Of a stretch of DNA of 10,361 nucleotides, positions 4,442-10,361 are shown piece by piece. Within the stretch, counting starts at the first letter, position 1, and every line of letters begins with the position of its first letter. Under the pieces are notes generated by a model. That model ran no database searches and was not told where the DNA came from. It saw only the letters and a program-made list of their open reading frames with translations. This stretch comes from Gracilibacteraceae bacterium (GTDB taxonomy: Bacteria > Bacillota > Desulfitobacteriia > Desulfitobacteriales > Syntrophobotulaceae), in assembly GCA_031255985.1 (NCBI GenBank), contig JAIRRL010000080.1, forward strand, positions 1 to 10,361, in the 5' to 3' direction. The translations under genes were made by a program, and so were the position numbers.

Positions 4442-6952
4442 ATGGCCATGACGCCGATGCAGCGGCAATACGCGGACATAAAAGCTCAGGCCCCCGACGC
4501 CGTCCTGTTTTTTCGTCTCGGTGATTTTTATGAAATGTTCGACGAGGACGCGATCCGGATGGCCCCGGTTCTGGAAATCACGCTGACCAACCGCGCCGGA
4601 ACGCCGATGTGCGGCGTCCCGGCTCACGCCGCCGAAGCCTATATTCAAAAACTCGCTGTTTTGGGCTACAAAGTCGCTATTTGCGAGCAGACGGAGGAGC
4701 CCAAGGACGGCAAAGGCATAGTCAAACGGGAGATAATCCGCATTGTGACGCCCGGTACCGCGGATCGGGCCGACGACGACACCCGCCCGGTTTACCTGGC
4801 GGCGGTTTGGCGCGGGCGGGAATGGGGGCTGGCCTGGGCCGATCTGGCTACGGGTGATTTTTCCGTTATGCAAACGGACAGCCTGGGGGAGTTGGAGGAC
4901 GAACTCGGCCTGATCCAGCCGGCGGAACTCTTGCTGCCGGAAGGGGCGTCGGCGCCGGCGGGCTGGTATACCGGCCCGCTGACCTATCAGCCGGATTTGG
5001 CGGCTGTGCGCGCCCGTTTTCCCCGCCAGGCGGAGATGCTGGCGGAACGGCGGGACGCCGCCGCCGCCGCTTCCGTACTCTGGCAGTATGTGGAGCATAA
5101 TCTGCCGCTTTGCGCCCAGGCCCATATCCCGGATATCCGGTACAGCTTCCGCCAGGACTACATGTCCCTGGACAAATGGACGCGGCGCAATCTGGAACTG
5201 ACGGAATCATTGCGCGGCACGGAAAAAAGCACTCTGTTTAACGTGCTGAACCTGACAAAAACGGCGGCCGGCGGCCGTTTGCTCCGGCATTGGCTGGAGC
5301 GGCCGCTGGTGCGGCGGGAGCCTATTCTGGCCCGGCAGGAGCGGGTGGCGCTTCTTGCGGCGGAGCCTTTTTTGCGGCAGGATCTGCGCAAACTGCTCGC
5401 CCAAACCCATGATCCGGAGCGCCTTCTGGGAAAACTTTCCACCGGCCGGGGCGGCGCGCGGGAAATGGCGGCTCTCGCCGGGACGCTGGCCCGGCTGCCG
5501 GAAGTGAGCGCCTTGCTGGCCGCCGCCGCCGATCTGTGGCGGCCGCCGGCCGGCGAAGCGGCGCTGGCGGCTCTGGCGCGGGAATTGCTGACGGCGGCCG
5601 ACCCGGAAGCGCCGCCCGGTCTCAAAGACGGCGGCCTGATTTTGAGCGGCTATAACGGGGAAGTTGACCGCCTGCGCGCCGTCGCCGCCGGCGGCGCCCA
5701 GTGGATGGCGGAGCTGGAGAGCCGGGAGCGGAGCAGAACCGGGATCCGGTCGCTCAAAATCGGCTATACGCGGGTGTTCGGCTACTATATCGAAGTGAGC
5801 CGCGCCGCCGCCGCCCAGGCGCCGCCGGAATACGAGCGCCGCCAGACTTTGGCCGCGGCGGAGCGTTATACGACGCCGGAACTGAAAGAGCGGGAACATA
5901 TGCTGCTGACGGCGGCGGAAGAGCTGTGCCGGCTGGAGTTTGAGATTTTTCAGGCCCTGCGGGAAAAAGTGTTCGTCCTCGCGGCGGAAATCCGGCGGGC
6001 CGCCCGTTTTCTCGCCGAGCTGGACGTTTTGGCCGCGCTGGCCGAACGGGCGGCGGCGAGCGCCTATACGCGGCCGGAGATCACGGAGGGCGGGCCGCTG
6101 GTCGTCAAGGAGGGGCGGCACCCGGTCATAGAAAACCTGGTTCAGGACGCGGTTTTTGTGCCGAACGACGTTTTGCTGACGGATAAAAAACGCCTGGCTC
6201 TGATCACCGGGCCGAATATGGCGGGCAAATCCACCTATATGCGCCAGGTCGCCCTCATCGTCGTCCTGGCCCAGACCGGCGCTTTCGTCCCGGCGGCGGC
6301 GGCGTCCATCCCGGTCACAGACTGTGTTTTCACCCGCATCGGCGCTTCGGACAATCTGGCGGAGGGGCAAAGCACTTTTATGGTGGAAATGCGGGAAGTG
6401 GCCCATATCCTGAACCGGGCCACTTCCGCCAGCCTGGTCATTTTGGACGAGGTGGGGCGGGGAACGGCTACTTTTGACGGTTTGTCGCTGGCCTGGGCCT
6501 TGGCGGAATACCTGACCGCCAATCCGGCGACGGCCCCGAAAACCCTTTTTGCCACGCATTACCACGAGTTGACCCGCCTGGCGGACAGCTTGCCCGGCCT
6601 GTTCAATCTGCACGTCGCCGTCCAGGAGGAGGCGGGGGATATTGTTTTTTTGCATAAAATCCTGCCCGGCAGCATGGGACAGAGCTACGGCCTGCAAGTC
6701 GCCAAACTGGCCGGTCTGCCGCCGGCGCTGCTGGAGCGGGCCGGCCGGATTCTGGCCGAACTGGAAAACTCGGAATCGCACCGGCGCAAGCTGCGGGCGG
6801 CCAGGGAAAAATTCATCCAGCCCGCTTTGTTCACCGAACCGGCGGAACCGCCGCTCCTGCGGGAGTTGCGCGAATTAGACCCGGAAAACATGTCGCCGCG
6901 CCAGGCCCTGGATTATCTGTACGCTTTGCGGCGGCGGCTGCGGGAGGAATAA
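4442..6952 (+). CDS. mutS: DNA mismatch repair protein MutS
   Basis: MutS recognises mispaired or looped bases and, with ATP, recruits MutL. The protein is 836 residues, close to family length. The mismatch-reading motif FYEMF is at 29-33 (Phe29, Glu31) and the core/clamp signature SLKIGYTRVFGYYIEV starts at 437. ATPase motifs are GPNMAGKS at 590-597 (Lys596), the Walker B and signature segment LDEVGRGTATFDG with Asp669 and Glu670, and THYHE with His706. QPALF at 793-797 fits the QxxLF sliding-clamp motif, followed by the C-terminal SPRQALDYLYAL segment used in oligomerisation. The start is the ATG six bases after AGGG at 4432-4435; another ATG two codons on is possible. In-frame sequence upstream overlaps the carboxypeptidase gene and is not MutS-like. 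It lies eight bases after the carboxypeptidase stop, so co-transcription is likely. Confidence 0.97.
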   Translation: MAMTPMQRQYADIKAQAPDAVLFFRLGDFYEMFDEDAIRMAPVLEITLTNRAGTPMCGVPAHAAEAYIQKLAVLGYKVAICEQTEEPKDGKGIVKREIIRIVTPGTADRADDDTRPVYLAAVWRGREWGLAWADLATGDFSVMQTDSLGELEDELGLIQPAELLLPEGASAPAGWYTGPLTYQPDLAAVRARFPRQAEMLAERRDAAAAASVLWQYVEHNLPLCAQAHIPDIRYSFRQDYMSLDKWTRRNLELTESLRGTEKSTLFNVLNLTKTAAGGRLLRHWLERPLVRREPILARQERVALLAAEPFLRQDLRKLLAQTHDPERLLGKLSTGRGGAREMAALAGTLARLPEVSALLAAAADLWRPPAGEAALAALARELLTAADPEAPPGLKDGGLILSGYNGEVDRLRAVAAGGAQWMAELESRERSRTGIRSLKIGYTRVFGYYIEVSRAAAAQAPPEYERRQTLAAAERYTTPELKEREHMLLTAAEELCRLEFEIFQALREKVFVLAAEIRRAARFLAELDVLAALAERAAASAYTRPEITEGGPLVVKEGRHPVIENLVQDAVFVPNDVLLTDKKRLALITGPNMAGKSTYMRQVALIVVLAQTGAFVPAAAASIPVTDCVFTRIGASDNLAEGQSTFMVEMREVAHILNRATSASLVILDEVGRGTATFDGLSLAWALAEYLTANPATAPKTLFATHYHELTRLADSLPGLFNLHVAVQEEAGDIVFLHKILPGSMGQSYGLQVAKLAGLPPALLERAGRILAELENSESHRRKLRAAREKFIQPALFTEPAEPPLLRELRELDPENMSPRQALDYLYALRRRLREE

Positions 6953-6958
6953 GCGCGG

Positions 6959-6977
6959 CCGCAGTCCGGGGACGCGG
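6959..6977 (+). other. Hairpin in the mutS-mutL gap
   Basis: CCGC-A-GTC pairs with GAC-GCGG around a CGGG loop, giving seven pairs with one bulged A. No T-run follows, so it is unlikely to stop transcription. It may be an RNA-processing or stability element between mutS and mutL, or chance in GC-rich DNA. The remaining gap holds the strong mutL ribosome site GAGGAGGGGG at 7002-7011. Confidence 0.3.
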
Positions 6978-7014
6978 AAAAGCGGCTATTTGCGCAAGGG
7001 AGAGGAGGGGGCGG

Positions 7015-8934
7015 ATGCCTGAGATCAATATACCTGAGATCCATAAATTAGAAGAAAGTACGATAAACCGGATCGCGGCGGGCGAAGTGGTGGAGCGCCC
7101 TCTCTCCGTGGTGAAAGAGCTGGTGGAAAACGCGCTGGACGCCGGAGCCACTCTGGTGGAAATCAAGATGGAGGGGGCGGGCGACGCTTTTATCAGCGTC
7201 CGGGACAACGGACGCGGCATCCGGCCCGGCGAGATGGCTTTGGCGCTCGCGCCTCACGCCACGAGTAAGCTGCGGCGGATCGAGGATTTGGAAAATATTT
7301 CCACAATGGGCTTCCGCGGGGAAGCGCTCGCCAGTATCGCCGCCGTTTCCCGCCTGAGTATCCTCTCCCGGACGGCGGCGGAGACAGCCGCCCGCCTGAT
7401 CCGGGCCGAGGGAGGGCCGCCGGGCCGGGCGGCGGCCGCCGCCGGGCCGGTGGGGACGACCGTGACGGTGGAGGATCTTTTTTTCAATACCCCGGCCCGG
7501 CGCAAATTTTTGCGGTCGGCTCAAACCGAGGCGGGTCTCATCGCGGAAATGACGGGGCGGCTGGCTGTCGGGCGGCCGGACGTGGCTTTTCGCCTGAGCC
7601 GGGGCGGAAAAACCATAGTCGCTACGCCGGGAAACGGCCGTCTGCTGGACGCGATCGGGGCGGTGTGGGGACGGGAGACGGCGCGGCGGCTTTTGCCCGT
7701 GGCGGCGCGGCGGGGCGAGTGGGAAATCAGCGGCTTTATCTCCGAGCCGGGTTTCGCCCGCTCCAACCGGCAGCATCAGGTTTTTCTCCTGCGCTCGCGC
7801 GTCGTCCGCTCGGCGGGGCTGGCCAAGGCGCTGGGCGAGGCGTACCATACTTTGACCCCGGCGGGGCTTTGCCCCGTCGCCGTCCTGAATTTGAGCCTGC
7901 CGCCCGGCGAGACGGACGTTAACGTGCATCCGGCAAAACTGGAGGTGAAGTTCCGGGCGGAGCGGGAAGTGGAAGAATTCCTGCGCGCGAGCGCGCGGGC
8001 GGTACTGACAGCTCACGACCGCGCCCGGCCGCTCGGCTGGGATGACCGGGAGATTCGGCCGTCCCGGCGAGCGGGGACGGAACCCGCTCTCCGTCCCCGT
8101 TCGCCGGGGGCGGAACCGGCGGCGCTCCCTGAGCAAATACGCTTTCTTTACGCCCCGGTTCCGCCGGCGCGGTTCGGGGCGGCCCCGGCCGCCGGGGCGG
8201 CGGAACCCCCCGCTCCTTACCCGGCAGCCGCCCCGCCGGAGTACCCTCCGGCCTGCCCGCCGGCGCCTGACCTTGCGGCGCCTGAACCTGCGGCGCCTGA
8301 CCCTGCTGCGCCTGAACCTGCGGCGGGCGCGGCGGCCGCGGCGGCCGTCCCCCGTTTCGCGGGGCTGCGCCCGCTGGCCCAGCTTTTTCAAACTTATATT
8401 CTGGCGGCGGACGAAACCAACCTCTATATCATCGATCAACACGCCGCTCATGAGCGGGTGCGCTACGAACGCCTGCTGGCGGAAACGCGGCGCCGCCCCG
8501 CCGCCGCTCAAATGCTGCTGACGCCGGAAACTCTGACTCTCTCCTGGCAGGAGGAGCAGGTTTTTTTGGAATATTATGAACAGTTGCGCGATTTGGGCTT
8601 TATTCTGGAGGAATTCGGCCCCCAGACCTATTTGCTGCGCGCCGCCCCCTGCACCGGCCCTTACGCCTCGCCGACTGAGGTTTTTCACCGCTTTCTGGCG
8701 GAAACTCTGAGCGGAGGCGCGCCGCCGGCAGCGGAGCGGCTGCTGGAGCGCTGGGTTTTTCTCACGGCCTGCCGCGGCTCGGTCAAAGCGGCGGAACCCC
8801 TCGCTTTGCCCGCTATGGAAGAACTGCTTCATCTTCTGGGCCAGACGGAGAACCCGTACACCTGCCCGCACGGGCGGCCGGTTTTGCTGGCCATGAGCCG
8901 GGCCGAGCTGGAAAAAAAGTTTTACCGGACGTGA
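7015..8934 (+). CDS. mutL: DNA mismatch repair protein MutL (endonuclease type)
   Basis: MutL couples mismatch recognition by MutS to strand incision and removal. The protein has 639 residues. The N-terminal GHKL ATPase shows ENALDAG (Glu38 and Asn39), DNGRGI at 64-69 and GFRGEAL at 99-105. A long Pro/Ala-rich linker covers roughly 370-445 and includes a four-fold repeat. The C-terminal domain carries the metal-dependent nuclease motif DQHA(X)2E(X)4E, with Asp474, His476, Glu480 and Glu485. It also has ACRGSVKA and CPHGRP (from Cys617), which complete the zinc/active-site cluster. This is the nicking form found in bacteria without MutH. The ATG is supported by GAGGAGG a few bases upstream; nine residues precede the usual family start, without a better alternative. 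It follows mutS by 62 bases and precedes miaA closely. Confidence 0.97.
   Translation: MPEINIPEIHKLEESTINRIAAGEVVERPLSVVKELVENALDAGATLVEIKMEGAGDAFISVRDNGRGIRPGEMALALAPHATSKLRRIEDLENISTMGFRGEALASIAAVSRLSILSRTAAETAARLIRAEGGPPGRAAAAAGPVGTTVTVEDLFFNTPARRKFLRSAQTEAGLIAEMTGRLAVGRPDVAFRLSRGGKTIVATPGNGRLLDAIGAVWGRETARRLLPVAARRGEWEISGFISEPGFARSNRQHQVFLLRSRVVRSAGLAKALGEAYHTLTPAGLCPVAVLNLSLPPGETDVNVHPAKLEVKFRAEREVEEFLRASARAVLTAHDRARPLGWDDREIRPSRRAGTEPALRPRSPGAEPAALPEQIRFLYAPVPPARFGAAPAAGAAEPPAPYPAAAPPEYPPACPPAPDLAAPEPAAPDPAAPEPAAGAAAAAAVPRFAGLRPLAQLFQTYILAADETNLYIIDQHAAHERVRYERLLAETRRRPAAAQMLLTPETLTLSWQEEQVFLEYYEQLRDLGFILEEFGPQTYLLRAAPCTGPYASPTEVFHRFLAETLSGGAPPAAERLLERWVFLTACRGSVKAAEPLALPAMEELLHLLGQTENPYTCPHGRPVLLAMSRAELEKKFYRT
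8263..8322 (+). repeat. Four tandem 15-bp units in the MutL linker
   Basis: Units at 8263-8277, 8278-8292, 8293-8307 and 8308-8322 follow the pattern GCGCCTGAMCYTGCK. Units two and four are identical. Each codes for Ala-Pro-(Glu/Asp)-(Pro/Leu)-Ala, MutL residues 417-436. The unit length of five codons means copy-number change would keep the frame and only alter linker length. Confidence 0.8.
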
Positions 8935-8945
8935 AGCCGCCGGGT

Positions 8946-8950
8946 GAGGA
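8946..8950 (+). promoter_or_regulatory. Ribosome binding site deciding the miaA start
   Basis: GAGGA lies eight bases before a TTG at 8959, at good spacing. The farther GTG at 8944 overlaps this site and has no purine-rich sequence of its own upstream. The TTG is therefore preferred. Confidence 0.5.
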
Positions 8951-8958
8951 AGAAATCA

Positions 8959-9885
8959 TTGAGCGCGGCTGAACTGATCGTTATCGCCGGCCCGACCGCC
9001 GTTGGCAAAAGCGCCGCCGGCGTCGCCCTGGCCCGCGCCATCGGCGGGGAGATCATTTCCGGCGATTCGGTACAGGTGTACAAAGGCTTAAATATAGGGG
9101 CCGCCAAGCCCACGGCGGCGGAGCGGGGCGGCGTCCCCCATCATTTGCTGGATGAGCTGGAGCTGACGGAGAGCTTCACGGCGGCTGATTTCCGGGAGCG
9201 GGCCGGAGCTCTGGCGGCGGAAATCCGGGCCAGGGGCCGGCGGCCGATCGTGGTGGGCGGCACGGGGCTTTATCTGCGCGCCCTTTTGGACGGCTTTGCG
9301 TTCGCCCCCGCCGGCGACGCCGAAAGCAAAGCGCGCTGGACGGCCGCCGCCGCCCGCTGGGGCCCGGAAGCTCTCCACCGCCGTCTGCAGGCGCTGGATC
9401 CGGCCGCGGCGGCGCGCCTGCATCCCAAAGACACGGCCCGCCTGGTGCGCGCGCTGGAGGTTTTTGACCTGACCGGCGCGCCGCTTTCCGCCCAGCGGAG
9501 TTTCGCGGAGCGCGAGTATCCGCCCCGGCCGGGCGTCGCCCTGTTCGGACTTACTGCCCCGCGGCCGTGGCTGTACGAGCGCGTTGACGCGCGGGCGGCG
9601 GCCATGCTGGCGGGCGGCCTGATCGAGGAGACCGCCGCTCTGCTCTCCGCCGGGATCAGCCCGGCCCTCAAACCTTTGCGCAGTATCGGCTACAGGCACG
9701 CCGTCGCCTATTTGCGCGGCCTGACCACCGGCAGTGAAACCTTGCGCCTTTTGCAGCGGGACACGCGCCGCCTGGCCAAGCGGCAATGGACTTGGTTTCG
9801 CCGGGATCCGCGCCTGATCTGGTTCGATGTCGCCGGGACGCCGGCGGCGGAGCTTACCGAGCGGATGAAAATATTATCGGGCTGA
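8959..9885 (+). CDS. miaA: tRNA dimethylallyltransferase MiaA
   Basis: MiaA transfers a dimethylallyl group from its diphosphate to N6 of A37 in tRNAs reading UNN codons, which stabilises codon pairing and is the first step towards ms2i6A. Counted from the TTG start the protein has 308 residues (313 from GTG at 8944), the normal size. The P-loop GPTAVGKS is at 11-18. GDSVQVYKGLNIGAAKP (from 35) contains the Asp and Gln that bind tRNA A37. GGTGLYL is at 100-106, SIGYRHA lies in the second half, and the C-terminal KRQWTWFRRD begins at 274. The gene begins shortly after the mutL stop; mutL-miaA-hfq is a widely conserved order. Confidence 0.96.
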   Translation: MSAAELIVIAGPTAVGKSAAGVALARAIGGEIISGDSVQVYKGLNIGAAKPTAAERGGVPHHLLDELELTESFTAADFRERAGALAAEIRARGRRPIVVGGTGLYLRALLDGFAFAPAGDAESKARWTAAAARWGPEALHRRLQALDPAAAARLHPKDTARLVRALEVFDLTGAPLSAQRSFAEREYPPRPGVALFGLTAPRPWLYERVDARAAAMLAGGLIEETAALLSAGISPALKPLRSIGYRHAVAYLRGLTTGSETLRLLQRDTRRLAKRQWTWFRRDPRLIWFDVAGTPAAELTERMKILSG

Positions 9886-9897
9886 AGGCCGCTTTTT
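9878..9897 (+). terminator. Weak hairpin plus T-run after miaA
   Basis: CGG-G-C around TGAA pairs with G-G-CCG (one mismatch), then TTTTT at 9893-9897. The stem includes the miaA stop codon and is short, so termination would be partial at best. A separate hfq promoter just downstream fits an attenuated junction. Confidence 0.3.
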
Positions 9898-9908
9898 CCT
9901 CCTGCCTA

Positions 9909-9937
9909 TTGCGGAGGGGCCGCGTCTCGTGTACAAT
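9909..9937 (+). promoter_or_regulatory. Promoter of hfq
   Basis: TTGCGG (9909-9914), 17 bases, then TACAAT (9932-9937). The -10 matches consensus at 5 of 6 positions; the -35 is weak. Transcription would start near 9944, giving a leader of about 29 bases before the hfq ATG. Confidence 0.5.
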
Positions 9938-9972
9938 AGAGAACAGCTTCACCGAAAGGGATGGTATAAATA

Positions 9973-10221
9973 ATGACAAAGTCGGCCTTAAACTTGCAGG
10001 ACAGTTTTTTAAATCAACTGCGCAGGGAAAACGTACCGGTTACCATATATCTCGTCAACGGGTTTCAGCTTCGCGGGCTGGTACGCGGCTTTGACAACTA
10101 TACGGTCTTTCTGGAATTTGAGGGCAGGCAGCAATTGATTTTCAAACACGCCATATCGACGATAATGCCCAACCGGACTATATCGCTGAATTTCCTCGCG
10201 GGACCGGGGGGGACGGAGTAG
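9973..10221 (+). CDS. hfq: RNA-binding protein Hfq
   Basis: Hfq is a hexameric Sm-like RNA chaperone that pairs small RNAs with messages. The protein has 82 residues, with almost no C-terminal tail beyond the Sm core, as in Gram-positive Hfq. NLQDSFLNQLRREN (7-20) provides the N-terminal helix with the proximal-face Gln and an Arg-Arg rim patch. Sm1 runs through VNGFQLRGLVRGFDNY (28-43) and Sm2 is FKHAIST (57-63). The tail ends GPGGTE. The ribosome site is AAAGGG with GATGG nearby, about 9 to 12 bases before ATG. The presence of both an intact rim and the KHAIST motif suggests an active RNA binder. Confidence 0.97.
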   Translation: MTKSALNLQDSFLNQLRRENVPVTIYLVNGFQLRGLVRGFDNYTVFLEFEGRQQLIFKHAISTIMPNRTISLNFLAGPGGTE

Positions 10222-10230
10222 GTAGTTTGT

Positions 10231-10358
10231 CCCGGTTCCCGTAGGGGACGCCGCCTTCGGCGTCCCGTGAAACGCGAGGAATACGTCTCATGGCCCCGGT
10301 TCCCGTAGGGGACGCCGCCTTCGGCGTCCCGTGAAACGCATGAAATACGCCTCATGGA
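10231..10358 (+). repeat. Two 64-bp direct repeats with strong hairpins after hfq
   Basis: Unit 1 is 10231-10294 and unit 2 is 10295-10358; the first 45 bases are identical. Each holds a perfect 9-bp stem GGGACGCCG/CGGCGTCCC around a CCTT loop (10245-10266 and 10309-10330). An alternative stem GTTCCC/GGGGAC with GTA loop (10235-10249) shares bases with it, so the two cannot form together. No T-run follows, and 64 is not a multiple of three, so it is neither an ordinary terminator nor coding. It may be an intergenic palindromic repeat family continuing past the window. Confidence 0.85.
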
Positions 10359-10361
10359 AAC

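Noticed and set aside
5207..6781. 524-codon minus-strand open frame across mutS
   Set aside because: It is antisense to MutS, has no ribosome site, and its composition (Arg/Gln/Pro-rich) is typical of the reverse frame of GC-rich genes.
7048..8871. 607-codon minus-strand open frame across mutL
   Set aside because: It has the same antisense low-complexity pattern; MutL on the plus strand has complete motifs and a good start.
10231..10358. CRISPR array or ordinary terminator after hfq
   Set aside because: The 45 identical bases are followed by similar, not unique, sequence, and no T-run follows the stems.

Overview
The window looks like chromosomal DNA of a GC-rich Firmicute, perhaps of the Negativicutes/Clostridia side. 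The reasons are the order mutS-mutL-miaA-hfq, a MutL that carries the nuclease motif found in bacteria lacking MutH, a short Gram-positive-type Hfq, and Shine-Dalgarno sequences of the GGAGG type. The taxonomic placement is inference. There are eight confident or probable genes and two very different halves.

Left part (1 to about 1950): an AT-richer, gene-poor accessory stretch. Its only convincing genes are a minus-strand toxin-antitoxin pair. These are a small VbhA-like antitoxin (1164-1376) and a Fic-domain protein (563-1171), joined by an ATGCGTGA stop/start overlap and preceded by a recognisable sigma70-type promoter. The pair is bracketed by copies of a CTGAATAGAC motif, as 14/15-matching inverted copies at 155-169 and 1461-1475 and a further direct copy at 1576-1588. 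A nested palindrome lies beyond the end of fic (320-464), and two unrelated tandem-repeat arrays lie at 1759-1830. No transposase or integrase gene is visible. The stretch reads like accumulated mobile-element debris or a non-autonomous element carrying a toxin-antitoxin module.

Right part (1949-9885): a dense plus-strand gene run that may be one operon, starting at an extended -10 promoter at 1949-1978. It encodes a 99-residue DUF3846-like protein, a polytopic membrane protein with two Gate (nucleoside-recognition) domains, an S11 D-alanyl-D-alanine carboxypeptidase, MutS, MutL and the tRNA dimethylallyltransferase MiaA. Gaps between genes range from a 1-base overlap to 62 bases. MutS carries a QxxLF sliding-clamp motif and MutL carries DQHA(X)2E(X)4E, together indicating methyl-independent mismatch repair in which MutL makes the nick.

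Right end: hfq (9973-10221) has its own promoter. It is followed by two 64-base direct repeats, each holding a perfect 9-bp GC-rich hairpin and an overlapping, mutually exclusive second hairpin. The array runs to the window edge. The most unusual items are the divergent Fic/antitoxin active-site pair, the repeat framing around it, and the post-hfq structured repeats.
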